Below, in pieces: positions 37,518 to 47,323 of a DNA stretch of 64,000 nucleotides. Source of the stretch: Saccharopolyspora gregorii (GTDB taxonomy: Bacteria > Actinomycetota > Actinomycetes > Mycobacteriales > Pseudonocardiaceae); NCBI RefSeq assembly GCF_024734405.1, contig NZ_CP059556.1, forward strand, positions 4,402,001 through 4,466,000, in the 5' to 3' direction. The notes beneath the pieces are model-generated. The model was not told where the DNA came from and did no database searches. It worked only from the letters and a program-made list of their open reading frames with translations. The translations under genes were made by a program, and so were the position numbers. Numbering within the stretch: the stretch's first letter is position 1; each line of letters starts with the position of its first letter.

Positions 37518-39371
37518 GTGACCGACGTGCCTCCAGCAGGGCCTCCCGGCGGCGGAGAGCATCGCCGACCTCGCCCCGGCCGACCCCGGCCCCCGCGCCG
37601 TCCCGGAGCGGAGGAAGGCGGACCGCCGCCCGGCCCCCGATCGCGGCCCGCGCCCCGATCCGGCGAACCCGGTGGACCGCAGCCCGCACCACCGGGCCGC
37701 CCGGCCGATCCCGACGCGACCGGACCGCGCGCCCGGCGGCGGCGACCCGACGAACCGGGTCGCGGCGGCCGACCCGGGCGCGACGAACCCGGCGGCGACT
37801 CCGCGAGCGGCCAGCCCGGCGGCGCCGAACCCGGCGCCCGCGAACCGGGACGCGGCGGGCAGCGCAGGCCGGACGGCGATCCCGGACGGGCCGGAACACC
37901 CGGACGCGGCGCTCCCGGGCGGAACGCCGACCGCGGCGGTGCTGACCCCGGCCGGCCGCGCGCGCGGCGCCGCCCACCGGGCGACCGGGCCGAGCCCGAG
38001 CGGACCGGAGCCCACGCCGCTCCCGCGGCGGGCGGCGGGACGACGCCCCCGGCCGCGGGCGACCCCGGCCCGAGCACCGGCGCCACCGCCATCGGACACG
38101 GACACGGACACGGACACGGACACGGACACGGACACGACGGTCCTCCCGCCTCCCGCACCGTCAAGCGCCTGCTCGCCATCGCCCTGGTGCCGTTCGCACT
38201 CGCCGCGATCATCGGCACCGCGCTGCTCTACCCGTTCGGCCACCAGCAGCGCACCGGCGCCGACCTGGGCCTCGGCCAGTACCCGGTGAACGGCGAGGTC
38301 GTGGCCTCCGCCGCGGGCGGCTGCGGCGACACCGGCGGCTGCGTCACCCTCCAGGTGCGGATGTCGGACGGACCGACCCCGGGCCGGACCATCGCCCAGG
38401 TGATGCCCGTCGAACCCGGCACTCCGCGGTTCGCCGTCGGCGACCGGGTGGTGCTGTCCTACGCGGGCGCCAACCCGGAGGAGGAATCGTCCTTCCAGGT
38501 GGTCGACTTCCAGCGCGGCAGTCCGCTGCTGGTGCTCGGCCTGGTGTTCGCGGTCGCGGTGCTGCTGCTGGGGCGCTGGCAGGGCCTGGCCGCGCTGGGC
38601 GCACTGGTGCTGAGCTTCGTGGTGCTGATCGGGTTCGTGCTGCCCGCGATCCTGGCCGGGGAGAACCCGCTGCTGGTGTCCGTGGTCGGCTCCGGCCTGA
38701 TCATGTTCGTGGTGCTGTACCTGACGCACGGGTTCTCCGCGCGCACCTCGACGGCGGTGCTCGGCACGCTGCTGAGCCTGGCGCTGATCGGCGGGCTCAG
38801 CGCGCTGTTCTCGGCGACGACGCAGCTGACCGGGCTGGACGACGACACCTCCAGCCTCATCGCCGCGCTGGGCACGCCGATCGACGCGCGCGGCCTGCTG
38901 CTGGCGGGCATCGTGATCGGCGCGCTGGGCGTGCTCGACGACGTGACGGTCACCCAGACCAGCGCGGTGTGGGAGCTGCAGCGGGCCGATCCGTCGATGG
39001 GCTGGCGGAAGCTCTACCAGGCGGGACTGCGGATCGGGCGGGACCACGTGGCCTCGGCGGTGAACACCCTGGTGCTGGCCTACGCGGGTGCGTCGCTGCC
39101 GCTGCTGCTGGCGTACTCGCTGTCGGGCCGCAGCTTCGGGGAGATCATCAGCACCCAGGCGGTCGCCCAGGAGGTGGTGCGCACCCTGGTGGGCAGCATC
39201 GGCCTGGTCGCCGCGGTGCCGATCACCACGCTGATCGCGGCGCTCGTCGCGGCCAGGGAGACCGGTGGTGCCGACCGCGCGAGCGCGGCCGAGCGGGCCG
39301 GTGCCGCGGCGGCGGAGAGCGCCACGTCCCGCGTCCACCACCGCTCCCGCCCGCAGCCGCCGACGGCCTGA
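37518..39371 (+). CDS. YibE/F family membrane protein with long disordered His-repeat N terminus
   Basis: A 617-aa protein. Residues 1-192 are Pro/Gly/Arg-rich and disordered; residues 193-206 are seven Gly-His pairs; residues 214-236 are the first membrane segment; about seven further membrane segments follow (for example [25 protein letters not shown] and [20 protein letters not shown] in blocks). The [14 protein letters not shown] and [10 protein letters not shown] motifs are typical of YibE/F proteins. The family's role is unknown; some members carry a His-rich N terminus that could bind metal. The GTG at 37518 may be too early: a start after the disordered part is possible. Confidence 0.8.
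   Translation: MTDVPPAGPPGGGEHRRPRPGRPRPPRRPGAEEGGPPPGPRSRPAPRSGEPGGPQPAPPGRPADPDATGPRARRRRPDEPGRGGRPGRDEPGGDSASGQPGGAEPGAREPGRGGQRRPDGDPGRAGTPGRGAPGRNADRGGADPGRPRARRRPPGDRAEPERTGAHAAPAAGGGTTPPAAGDPGPSTGATAIGHGHGHGHGHGHGHDGPPASRTVKRLLAIALVPFALAAIIGTALLYPFGHQQRTGADLGLGQYPVNGEVVASAAGGCGDTGGCVTLQVRMSDGPTPGRTIAQVMPVEPGTPRFAVGDRVVLSYAGANPEEESSFQVVDFQRGSPLLVLGLVFAVAVLLLGRWQGLAALGALVLSFVVLIGFVLPAILAGENPLLVSVVGSGLIMFVVLYLTHGFSARTSTAVLGTLLSLALIGGLSALFSATTQLTGLDDDTSSLIAALGTPIDARGLLLAGIVIGALGVLDDVTVTQTSAVWELQRADPSMGWRKLYQAGLRIGRDHVASAVNTLVLAYAGASLPLLLAYSLSGRSFGEIISTQAVAQEVVRTLVGSIGLVAAVPITTLIAALVAARETGGADRASAAERAGAAAAESATSRVHHRSRPQPPTA
38094..38135 (+). repeat. Hexanucleotide GGACAC repeated seven times, in-frame (Gly-His)7
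   Basis: Seven exact tandem units from 38094 to 38135, codon-aligned, encode Gly-His pairs 193-206 of the YibE/F protein. Changes in copy number would keep the frame and alter only the His tract length. Confidence 0.95.
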
Positions 39372-39386
39372 GCACCGGCGGGTGGC

Positions 39387-39406
39387 CCGGGGTGCGCGAA
39401 CCCCGG
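39387..39406. terminator. Short hairpin between YibE/F and the next gene
   Basis: CCGGGGT (39387-39393) and ACCCCGG (39400-39406) with a six-base loop, in the gap between convergent genes. Confidence 0.55.
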
Positions 39407-39435
39407 TCGGGGGTCGTGCACCCGGGCGGAGCCGC

Positions 39436-40086
39436 TCAGTCCAGGGTGGTGACGAAACCGGCGACGGCCTGCGGGTTCAGCTTCTGCGCCATCCGCCCCT
39501 GCGGGGCCAGCGAGGCGAGCCGGTACAGCGGGCGGGCCGCCGCTCCGTCGCCCCTGGCCTCGGACTTCAGCTGCGCCACGACCAGCTCGGAGAGCACCAG
39601 CGCGTGCGTGTCCCCGATGGACGCCAGCGCGTCGGCGATGCGCCGCAGCGCGAGCACGCCGAGCTCGCGCCCGCCGGTGCCCGCGTACATGGCCAGCGCC
39701 ACCGACACGGCCTTGCCCTTCGGCGGTCCGCCGACCAGCAGGCTCACCGTCCGCATCCCGCGCACGTCGGTGATCACCAGGTCGAGCCGGTCCGCCGTCC
39801 GCAGGTCCACCGTCCGGGTGCCGAGCGCGCGCACCGAGACCTCGCCGCCGCGCAGCCACGTGGTCTTGCGGGATTCACCGAGCGCGAGCAGCAGCAGCGG
39901 CACCGCCACCACCGCCGCGCCCACCGCGAACCCGGCCGGGCCCGCGACGAGGCCGACGACGCCGCCGAACGCGGCGGCCACGACCAGCGCGGCGATCACC
40001 ACGTTGCGGGCGCGCTTGCGCACGGTGGCCCGGTCGAGCAGGTCCAGCTCGACGGTCTCGACCGGCGCGTCCGCGGGCTCGGTCAT
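39436..40086 (-). CDS. Conserved hypothetical membrane protein next to hisS
   Basis: A 216-aa protein with a basic N terminus and a two-helix membrane hairpin (about residues 28-68, [21 protein letters not shown] then [16 protein letters not shown]), followed by a soluble domain of about 130 residues with DLVITDVRG and [18 protein letters not shown]. The ATG overlaps the hisS stop by four bases, so it is coupled to hisS. I do not recognise a function. Confidence 0.78.
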   Translation of the reverse strand: MTEPADAPVETVELDLLDRATVRKRARNVVIAALVVAAAFGGVVGLVAGPAGFAVGAAVVAVPLLLLALGESRKTTWLRGGEVSVRALGTRTVDLRTADRLDLVITDVRGMRTVSLLVGGPPKGKAVSVALAMYAGTGGRELGVLALRRIADALASIGDTHALVLSELVVAQLKSEARGDGAAARPLYRLASLAPQGRMAQKLNPQAVAGFVTTLD

Positions 40087-41348
40087 AGCTCGGCCACGGC
40101 CGCGGCGACCTGGGGCACCAGCTCGTCCAGCGGCACGGACCGCTGCTCGCCGCTGCCGAGGTCCTTGAGCTGCGCGCTGCCCGCTTCGACGTCGCGCTCG
40201 CCGAGCACCAGCGCGAACCGGGCACCGGAGCGGTCGGCGGCCTTCATCGCGCCCTTGAGCCCCTTGCCGCCGTAGGCGATGTCGGTGCGCACCCCGGCGT
40301 CGCGCAGACCAGCGGCGACCGTGACGAGGCGCCGCTTCGCGGACTCGCCCAGCGGCACGCAGTACACGTCGCACCGGGTGCGGTCCCCGACCTCGATGCC
40401 CTCGGCCTCGCAGGCCAGCAGCGTGCGGTCCACGCCGAGGCCGAAGCCGATGCCGGACAGCTCCGCGCCGCCGAGCTCCGCCATCAGCCCGTCGTAGCGG
40501 CCACCGCCGCCGATCCCGGACTGGGCGCCGAGGCCGTCGTGCACGAACTCGAAGGTCGTCTTGGTGTAGTAGTCCAGGCCGCGCACCAGCCGCGGGTTCT
40601 CCACGAACGCCACGCCCAGGTCGGCCAGGTGCTGCTTGACCTGCTCGTAGTGCTCCTTCGACTCCGCCGAGAGGTGGTCCACCATCAGCGGGGCGTCGGC
40701 GACCAGCTCGCGCACCTCGGGCCGCTTGTCGTCGAGCACCCGCAGCGGGTTCAGCTCGGCGCGCTGCCGGGTCGCCTCGTCCAGCGGCAACCCGCCGAGG
40801 AAGTCCTGCAGCTTCGCGCGGTAGTCCGGCCGGCAGGTGGCGTCGCCGAGCGAGCTGAGCTCGATGCGGTAACCGGTGAGGCCGAGTCGCTTGTAGCCCT
40901 CGTCGGCGATGGCGATCACCTCGGCGTCCAGCGCCGGGTCGTCCACGCCGATGGCCTCCACCCCGACCTGCTGCAGCTGCCGGTAGCGCCCGGCCTGCGG
41001 CCGCTCGTAGCGGAAGAACGCGCCGCCGTACTGCAGCTTCACCGGGAGCTGCCCGCGGTCGAGGCCGTGCTCGATGACCGAGCGGATCACGCCCGCGGTG
41101 CCTTCGGGGCGCAGCGTGACCGAGCGGCCGCCGCGGTCGGCGAAGGTGTACATCTCCTTGCTGACCACGTCGGTCGACTCGCCGACGCCGCGCGCGAACA
41201 GGGTGGTGTCCTCGAACAGGGGCAGTTCGATGTGGCCGTACCCGGCGCGGCGGGCCGCGTCGGCGAGCGCGTCGCGCACGGCCAGGAACCCGGCGGACTC
41301 CGGCGGGTAGTACTCGGGAATGCCCTTGGGGGCGGTGAAGGTGCTCAT
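40083..41348 (-). CDS. hisS: Histidyl-tRNA synthetase
   Basis: Class II synthetase of 421 aa. Motif 2 is seen in [21 protein letters not shown], the histidine-binding motifs are [15 protein letters not shown] and [11 protein letters not shown], and motif 3 is [11 protein letters not shown]. The anticodon-binding domain is the last 90 residues. ATG 41348 gives the family N terminus [13 protein letters not shown]. It is upstream of and coupled to the membrane-protein gene and downstream of the glyoxalase-like gene, as in Mycobacterium. Confidence 0.97.
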   Translation of the reverse strand: MSTFTAPKGIPEYYPPESAGFLAVRDALADAARRAGYGHIELPLFEDTTLFARGVGESTDVVSKEMYTFADRGGRSVTLRPEGTAGVIRSVIEHGLDRGQLPVKLQYGGAFFRYERPQAGRYRQLQQVGVEAIGVDDPALDAEVIAIADEGYKRLGLTGYRIELSSLGDATCRPDYRAKLQDFLGGLPLDEATRQRAELNPLRVLDDKRPEVRELVADAPLMVDHLSAESKEHYEQVKQHLADLGVAFVENPRLVRGLDYYTKTTFEFVHDGLGAQSGIGGGGRYDGLMAELGGAELSGIGFGLGVDRTLLACEAEGIEVGDRTRCDVYCVPLGESAKRRLVTVAAGLRDAGVRTDIAYGGKGLKGAMKAADRSGARFALVLGERDVEAGSAQLKDLGSGEQRSVPLDELVPQVAAAVAEL

Positions 41349-41382
41349 CAGGGGTGCTTCGCTGTCCTCAAGCTGGGGTGGG

Positions 41383-42060
41383 TCACCGGTCGGCGGGAAC
41401 CAGGTCCTGCAGGAACGGGTTGCTCGCGCGCTCGCGACCGATGGTGGTGGTGGGTCCGTGGCCGGGCAGGACGACCGTGTCGTCGACGAGCGGCAGGATG
41501 CGCGTGCGCAGCGTGTGCAGCATCGTCGAGTGGTCGCCGCCGGGCAGGTCGGTGCGTCCGATGGCACCGGCGAACAGGGTGTCCCCGGCCAGCAGCAGCC
41601 GGCCGCCCTCGTCCGCGCCGACGCCGAACAGCACCGACCCGCCGGTATGGCCGGGGCTGTGCGTGACGCCGATGTCGAGCCCGGCGAGCTCCAGCACGTC
41701 GCCGTCGCCGAGGTCCCGGACGTCGCCGGGCGCGACCAGCGGCGGCAGCGCCGCGAACAGCTCCGCGCCCTGCGGGCCCATCGAGGCGGCGGGGTCGGTG
41801 AGCATGTACCGGTCGGCCGGGTGGATCCACGCGGGCACGTCGTGCGCGCGGCACACCTCGCCCGCGGAGAAGACGTGGTCGAAGTGCCCGTGGGTGAGCA
41901 GCACCGCCACCGGGTTCAGCCGGTGTTCGCGCAGCTGCTCGTCGAGCGCCTCGGTCGCCTCCTGGCCGGGGTCGACGATGACGCAGTCCGCGCCGTCGCC
42001 CGCGGCGAGCAGGTAGCAGTTCGCCTGCAGAGGTCCGGCGGGGAACCCGAGCACCAGCAC
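41383..42060 (-). CDS. Metallo-beta-lactamase-fold hydrolase, glyoxalase II-like
   Basis: A 225-aa hydrolase with the metal-binding motif [10 protein letters not shown] (THxHxDH), histidine HSPGHTGG, aspartate in LAGDTLF and histidine in LPGHGPTT. It resembles Rv2581c, annotated as possible glyoxalase II, which begins with the same M-L-x-x-GFPAG pattern; hence the start GTG at 42060. The true thioester substrate is uncertain, since actinobacteria use mycothiol rather than glutathione. Confidence 0.88.
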   Translation of the reverse strand: MLVLGFPAGPLQANCYLLAAGDGADCVIVDPGQEATEALDEQLREHRLNPVAVLLTHGHFDHVFSAGEVCRAHDVPAWIHPADRYMLTDPAASMGPQGAELFAALPPLVAPGDVRDLGDGDVLELAGLDIGVTHSPGHTGGSVLFGVGADEGGRLLLAGDTLFAGAIGRTDLPGGDHSTMLHTLRTRILPLVDDTVVLPGHGPTTTIGRERASNPFLQDLVPADR

Positions 42061-42229
42061 GCGTGCGCCTTTCGTCGTCCAACACGAGATCATCGACCGC
42101 CGCGGACGGGCGGGCCGTGGCCTGTTCAGCCTAGAACATCGTCCCGCACGGTCTGCCGGTTCCGTGGAACCGGGCGGCCCATAAACTCCAGGTGTCCTGA
42201 TCGTGTCGGAGCCCCCGGGGAGGGAGCAG

Positions 42230-42973
42230 GTGCCGAGCAACGAACAACGTCGCCAGAACGCCAAGCGCAAGCTCGAACGGCAGTTGGAGCGGCGTGCGGA
42301 GCAGGCGAAGCGACGTCGGATGATGACCCTCGGCGCCACGGTGCTGGTGGTCATCCTGGCCGTGGCGGGCGTCGTGTACTTCATCAACAGCAGCGGTGAG
42401 TCGGAGGCCGCGCCGACGTGCACCTACCAGCCGACGCCCGGCCAGCCCGCGGCGAAGCCGGTCGACCCGCCGGAGTCCCCGGGCGCGGACGCGCCGAAGA
42501 CCCAGCAGGTGACGCTGAGCACCGGCCAGGGCGACATCCCGGTGACGCTGGACCACGCGAAGGCGCCGTGCGCGGCGAACAACTTCGCGCACCTGGCGGA
42601 GTCGAAGTACTTCGACGACACCGACTGCCACCGGCTGACCACCACCGAGGGCCTGAAGGTGCTGCAGTGCGGCGACCCGACCGGCACCGGTTCCGGCGGC
42701 CCCGGCTACTCGTTCGCCGACGAGGTCGACTCCCAGCCGACGTACCCGCGGGGCACGCTGGCGATGGCGAACTCGGGGCCGGACACCAACGGCAGCCAGT
42801 TCTTCATCGTCTACGGCGACTCGCAGCTGCCCCCGAACTACACGGTGTTCGGCACCGTCGGCGAGCCCGGCCTGCAGGTCGTGGACAAGGTGGCCGCGGC
42901 CGGTGACGACACCGGTCAGGGCGACGGCAAGCCGAAGCTGCCGGTGCACATCGACAGCGCGAAGGTCGCCTGA
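42230..42973 (+). CDS. ppiB: Membrane-anchored cyclophilin-type peptidyl-prolyl isomerase
   Basis: A 247-aa protein: a charged cytoplasmic start (NEQRRQNAKRKLERQLERR), one membrane segment (about residues 33-53), a Pro/Ala linker, then an extracytoplasmic cyclophilin domain from about residue 95. The active-site arginine follows in CHRL (usual FHR), then QCGDPTGTGSGGPGY, and NGSQFFIVY. Cysteines in the domain (CTY, CAANN, CHR, QCG) may form disulfides. GTG 42230 is supported by GGGAGG and by Rv2582 PpiB, which matches from this point. It is divergent from the hisS unit and followed by a terminator. Confidence 0.92.
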   Translation: MPSNEQRRQNAKRKLERQLERRAEQAKRRRMMTLGATVLVVILAVAGVVYFINSSGESEAAPTCTYQPTPGQPAAKPVDPPESPGADAPKTQQVTLSTGQGDIPVTLDHAKAPCAANNFAHLAESKYFDDTDCHRLTTTEGLKVLQCGDPTGTGSGGPGYSFADEVDSQPTYPRGTLAMANSGPDTNGSQFFIVYGDSQLPPNYTVFGTVGEPGLQVVDKVAAAGDDTGQGDGKPKLPVHIDSAKVA

Positions 42974-42993
42974 CCCGCTCGCGACGTCTGCGG

Positions 42994-43025
42994 AGGGCCG
43001 CGGGACCGGACGGTTCCGCGGCCCT
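42994..43025 (+). terminator. Terminator of ppiB
   Basis: AGGGCCGCGGGACC (42994-43007) pairs with GGTTCCGCGGCCCT (43012-43025), 14 bp with one G-U pair and a GGAC loop, 21 bases after the stop. Confidence 0.82.
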
Positions 43026-43092
43026 GCGTCGTTCCGGGACCTACTCGGAGGGGCCGTGAGCGCCTAGGCTCGGTCCGATCGGAGGTGCGCAG

Positions 43093-44277
43093 GTGATCGA
43101 CGTGGCGGCGCTGGACCCGGCCGATCCCGGTTTCGTCGCGGACCCGTACCCGGTGTTCCACGCCTTGCGCGCGGGCGGTGCGCTGCACCGGCACGAGGCG
43201 TGGGGCGCGCACGTCGCCGTCTCGCACGAGCTGTGCTCGGCGGTGCTGCGCCACCGCGACCTGCGGCGGGTGTGGGTGGACCGGGTTCCGCTGGAGGAGT
43301 TCGAGGCGTTCAACGCGCTGCACCGGCTGAGCATGCTGGAGAACGAGCGGCTGCACGGCAGGCTGCGCGCCGCCGTCGCCCCGCTGTTCCACCGCCGCGC
43401 CGTGGCCGCGATGCGCACCACCGTCACCGAGCTCGTCCGCCCGCGCCTGGACCGGCTGCGCGCGGAGGTCGACGAGCACGGCCGCGCCGAGCTGATGTCC
43501 GCGCTGGCCGGGCCGGTGCCGGTGGACGTGATCGCCGCGCTGCTCGGCTTCCCGCCGGCCGAGGGCGCACTGCTGCGGAACTGGTCGAACCGCATCGTGC
43601 GGATGTACGAGCCGGAGCTGGACGACACGGGCCGCCGGGACGCCGAGCTGGCCGCCGGCGAGTTCCGCGACCGCGTCACCGAGCACGTCGAGCACCGCCG
43701 TGCGCACCCCGGCGACGACCCGTTCAGCGCGCTCGTCGGCACCGGCGCGCTGGACCGCGACGAGCTGGTGGCGACGTGCGCGCTGCTGCTGATGGCCGGG
43801 CACGAGGCCAGCGTGAACGGCATCGGGAACGCCGTCGTCGCGCTGCACGACCGGCCCGCGCAGTGGCGCCTGTTCCGCGGGCTCGGGCCGGACGCGGTCG
43901 CCACCGCCGTGGACGAGCTGCTGCGCCACGACACCCCGAACCAGTTGTTCGGGCGCACCGCGGTGCGCCCGGTGGAGCTGGCCGGGACCCGCGTCGAGGC
44001 GGGCGAGAAGGTCGTGGTGCTGCTGGGCGCGGCGAACCGGGACCCGGCCGCGTTCGCGGCACCGGACGAGCTGGACCTGACCCGCGCGCCGAACCCGCAC
44101 CTGGCGCTGGGCATCGGGATGCACTACTGCCTGGGCGCACCGCTGGCCCGGCTGGAGATCGGGGTGGTGCTGGCCGAGTTCGCCGCCCGCTTCCCCGATT
44201 TCGCCCTGCTGGAGCGCCCCCGCCGCTCGGCCGCCTTCGCCCTCCGCGGCTACGACCGGATCGACATCACGGCCTGA
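43093..44277 (+). CDS. Cytochrome P450 (CYP107-like, class uncertain)
   Basis: Haem monooxygenase of 394 aa. The I-helix has LLLMAGHEASVNG (oxygen-binding AGxE pattern with Glu-Ala-Ser), the K-helix ExxR is ELLRHDTPNQ, and the haem loop is LGIGMHYCLGAPLARLE, with the cysteine near residue 345 in place of the usual F-G-x-G start. The GTG start has GGAGG seven bases upstream. No ferredoxin or biosynthetic gene is near. It sits between ppiB and relA, where core genomes have no P450, so it is an insertion into a conserved block. Substrate unknown. Confidence 0.93.
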   Translation: MIDVAALDPADPGFVADPYPVFHALRAGGALHRHEAWGAHVAVSHELCSAVLRHRDLRRVWVDRVPLEEFEAFNALHRLSMLENERLHGRLRAAVAPLFHRRAVAAMRTTVTELVRPRLDRLRAEVDEHGRAELMSALAGPVPVDVIAALLGFPPAEGALLRNWSNRIVRMYEPELDDTGRRDAELAAGEFRDRVTEHVEHRRAHPGDDPFSALVGTGALDRDELVATCALLLMAGHEASVNGIGNAVVALHDRPAQWRLFRGLGPDAVATAVDELLRHDTPNQLFGRTAVRPVELAGTRVEAGEKVVVLLGAANRDPAAFAAPDELDLTRAPNPHLALGIGMHYCLGAPLARLEIGVVLAEFAARFPDFALLERPRRSAAFALRGYDRIDITA

Positions 44278-44280
44278 CCT

Positions 44281-46593
44281 TCACGCCGCCGAGGTGACCC
44301 GGTAGACGTCGTAGACGCCTTCGATGTTGCGCACCGCCTTGAGCACGTGGCCGAGGTGCTTCGGGTCGCCCATCTCGAACGAGAACCGGCTCACCGCGAC
44401 CCGGTCCTTCGAGGTGGTGACGGAGGCGGACAGGATGTTCACCCGCTCGTCGGCGAGCACCTTCGTCACGTCGGACAGCAGCCGGTGCCGGTCCAGCGCC
44501 TCCACCTGGATGGCCACCAGGAACACCGAGGACGAGGACGGCGCCCAGTACACCTCGACCAGCCGCTCCGGCGACTTGCGCAGGTCGTCGGCGTTGGTGC
44601 AGTCGGTGCGGTGCACGCTGACCCCGCCGCCACGGGTGACGAAGCCCAGGATCTCGTCGCCCGGCACGGGGGTGCAGCAGCGGGCGAGCTTGGACCACAC
44701 GTCCCCGGCGTCCTTGACCACGACCCCGGAGTCGCCGGTGCTGCGGCGGCGCTGCTGCACGGTGGACGGGGTGGAGCGCTCGGCGATCTCGTCCTCGGCC
44801 TGCTCCACGCCGCCGATCAGCGCGACGAGCCGCTGCACCAGGTGGTGCGCGGAGACCTGCCGCTCCCCCACCGCCGCGTACAGCGCGGTGACGTCCACGT
44901 AGTGCAGTTCGCGGGCGACGGCGGCGATGGAGTCGGCGGTGACGAGGCGCTGCACCGGGAGCCCGAGCCGCCGGATCTCCTTGGTGATCGCCTCCTTGCC
45001 GTGCTCGATGGCCTCTTCGCGGCGTTCCTTCGCGAACCACTGCTTGATCTTCGCCTTGGCCCGCGGCGAGGCGACGAACGACAGCCAGTCCCGGCTGGGG
45101 CCAGAGCCCTCCGCCTTGGAGGTGAAGATCTCGACGACCTCGCCGTTCTCCAGCTTCCGCTCCAGCGCGACCAGCCGGCCGTTGACGCGGGAGCCGATGC
45201 AGCGGTGCCCCACCTCGGTGTGCACCGCGTAGGCGAAGTCGACCGGCGTCGACCCGGACGGCAACGTGATCACATCGCCCTTGGGGGTGAACACGAAGAT
45301 CTCGCGGGTGGCGAGGTCGTAGCGCAGCGATTCCAGGAACTCGCCCGGGTCGGCGGCCTCCCGCTGCCAGTCCAGCAGCTGGCGCATCCAGGCCATGTCG
45401 TCGACCTCGACGCCGGCCTGCCCGCCGCTGCCGTTGCGGCCCTTCGTCTCCTTGTAGCGCCAGTGCGCGGCGATGCCGTACTCGGCGGTGCGGTGCATCT
45501 CGCTGGTGCGGATCTGCACTTCCAGCGGCTTGCCCTCGGGGCCGATGACGGTGGTGTGCAGCGACTGGTAGACGCCGAAGCGGGGCTGGGCGATGTAGTC
45601 CTTGAACCGGCCGGGCATCGGCTGCCACAGCGCGTGCACCACGCCCATCGCGGCGTAGCAGTCGCGCACCTCGTCGACGAGGATCCGCACGCCCACCAGG
45701 TCGTGGATGTCGTCGAAGTCGCGGCCGCGGACGATCATCTTCTGGTGGATCGAGTAGTAGTGCTTCGGGCGCCCTTCGACCTTCGCGGCCAGCCGCGCGG
45801 TCTCCAGCTGCCCGGAGAGCTCGTCGGTGACGGTGCGCAGGTAGGTGTCCCGGGACGGGGCGCGGTTGGCGACGAGCCGCACGATCTCGTCGTACTTCTT
45901 CGGCTGCAGGATGGCGAAGGCCAGGTCCTCCAGCTCCCACTTGATGGTGGCCATGCCCAGCCGGTGCGCGAGCGGCGCGAGCACTTCGAGGGTTTCGCGG
46001 GCCTTGCGGGCCTGCTTCTCCGGCGGCAGGAAGCGCATGGTGCGCATGTTGTGCAGCCGGTCGGCCAGCTTGATCACGAGGACGCGGGGGTCGCGGGCCA
46101 TCGCGATGATCATCTTGCGGATGGTCTCGGCCTCGGCGGCAGCGCCGAGCTTCACCTTGTCCAGCTTCGTGACGCCGTCGACCAGGTGCGACACCTCGTC
46201 GCCGAAGTCCGCGCTGAGGTGCTCCACCGAGTAGTCGGTGTCCTCGACCGTGTCGTGCAGCAGCGCCGCCACCAGCGTCGTGGTGTCCATGCCCAGCTCA
46301 CCCAGGATGGTGGCGACGGCCAGCGGATGGGTGATGTACGGGTCACCCGATTTGCGGCGTTGGTGGCTGTGCTTGTCCTCGGCCACGTCGTAGGCCCGCT
46401 GCAGCAGCGCCAGATCCGCGTGCGGGTGCAGCTCGCGGTGCACCGCGGCCAGCGGTTCGAGCACTTGCTTGACCTCCGCGGCGCGCTGCGCCGTGATCCG
46501 TCTGGCCAAGCGGGCGCGCACCCGCCTGGTCGCCGAGGCGGGACGCACCTGCTCGGTTGCTGCTGGGGCAGGAGACTCGACGTCTTGGCTCAC
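44281..46593 (-). CDS. relA: Bifunctional (p)ppGpp synthetase/hydrolase
   Basis: Stringent-response enzyme of about 770 aa. The HD hydrolase domain has [14 protein letters not shown], the synthetase domain [20 protein letters not shown] and [23 protein letters not shown] has [15 protein letters not shown], and an ACT domain ends the protein. Both catalytic centres look intact, as expected for the single long Rel of actinobacteria. GTG 46593 (VSQDVESP) is chosen for its GGGAG; the frame reaches GTG 46626. It converges on the P450 with only three bases between stops and no hairpin there. AGAATA at 46660-46665 is a possible -10 (TATTCT on minus). Confidence 0.96.
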   Translation of the reverse strand: MSQDVESPAPAATEQVRPASATRRVRARLARRITAQRAAEVKQVLEPLAAVHRELHPHADLALLQRAYDVAEDKHSHQRRKSGDPYITHPLAVATILGELGMDTTTLVAALLHDTVEDTDYSVEHLSADFGDEVSHLVDGVTKLDKVKLGAAAEAETIRKMIIAMARDPRVLVIKLADRLHNMRTMRFLPPEKQARKARETLEVLAPLAHRLGMATIKWELEDLAFAILQPKKYDEIVRLVANRAPSRDTYLRTVTDELSGQLETARLAAKVEGRPKHYYSIHQKMIVRGRDFDDIHDLVGVRILVDEVRDCYAAMGVVHALWQPMPGRFKDYIAQPRFGVYQSLHTTVIGPEGKPLEVQIRTSEMHRTAEYGIAAHWRYKETKGRNGSGGQAGVEVDDMAWMRQLLDWQREAADPGEFLESLRYDLATREIFVFTPKGDVITLPSGSTPVDFAYAVHTEVGHRCIGSRVNGRLVALERKLENGEVVEIFTSKAEGSGPSRDWLSFVASPRAKAKIKQWFAKERREEAIEHGKEAITKEIRRLGLPVQRLVTADSIAAVARELHYVDVTALYAAVGERQVSAHHLVQRLVALIGGVEQAEDEIAERSTPSTVQQRRRSTGDSGVVVKDAGDVWSKLARCCTPVPGDEILGFVTRGGGVSVHRTDCTNADDLRKSPERLVEVYWAPSSSSVFLVAIQVEALDRHRLLSDVTKVLADERVNILSASVTTSKDRVAVSRFSFEMGDPKHLGHVLKAVRNIEGVYDVYRVTSAA

Positions 46594-46780
46594 CGCGCGC
46601 TCCCGGGCATGGAGGGGACGTTGCACCCGGATCTTGAAGTGGTCACGACCCGGGCATCGAGAATAACGCCGTTCGGGCTATCACCCTTCCCCGGCCGTCC
46701 CCCGAAACGTTGAACGGTCACTCTCAGCTTCGAGTCGACGGGAAAACTTCACCAGGACCGATCAGCCGGGCCGAAGATCC

Positions 46781-47323
46781 TCACACCGCCAGCAGCGCCT
46801 GCACGTCCGAATCCATCCGGTCCCGGCCGCCGAGCGCAGTGAGCTCCAGCACCACGGACGAGGCCACCACCTTCGCGCCGGCGCGGCCGAGCAGCTCGCA
46901 GGCCGCGCGCAGCGTGCCGCCGGTGGCCAGCACGTCGTCCACCACGAGAACCCGCTGACCAGCACTGATGGTGGCCGCCGGGAGCTCCAGGCTCGCCGAG
47001 CCGTATTCCAGCTGGTAGTCCACGCGGTCGGCGACCTCCGGCAGCTTGCCCGGCTTCCGCAAACCCACGACCCCGGTGCCGCGCGCGTGCGCGACGGCGG
47101 CACCGAGCAGGAAGCCGCGTGCTTCCACTCCGGCCACCACGTCGAACTCCAGGCCGTCACCGAGCGCGGTCACGACCGCCGCGAACGCCTCCCCGTCGGC
47201 CAGCAGCGGGCTGATGTCGCGGAACAGGATCCCGGGCTCCGGGAAGTCCGGGACCTCGCGGATCAGCCGCGCCGCCTGCTCCAGCGCGGGGTGCAGCACC
47301 CGCACGCCGTCCGATCCCGCCAT
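46781..47323 (-). CDS. apt: Adenine phosphoribosyltransferase
   Basis: Salvages adenine to AMP with PRPP. The 180-aa protein shows PEPGILFRDISPLL, the VVAGVEARGFLLGAAVA loop and the PRPP-binding VLVVDDVLATGGT (about residues 119-131). The ATG shares its A with the secF stop (TGATG). The secF-apt-relA order is standard in actinobacteria. Confidence 0.96.
   Translation of the reverse strand: MAGSDGVRVLHPALEQAARLIREVPDFPEPGILFRDISPLLADGEAFAAVVTALGDGLEFDVVAGVEARGFLLGAAVAHARGTGVVGLRKPGKLPEVADRVDYQLEYGSASLELPAATISAGQRVLVVDDVLATGGTLRAACELLGRAGAKVVASSVVLELTALGGRDRMDSDVQALLAV

Noticed and set aside
38094-38135. CRISPR or phase-variable frameshift tract
   Set aside because: The unit is six bases and in frame, so copy changes cannot switch the frame; it encodes a Gly-His tract.
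37419-39341. 640-codon minus-strand frame opposite YibE/F
   Set aside because: His/Gln/Arg-rich with no hydrophobic pattern; the plus frame carries clear membrane segments and family motifs.
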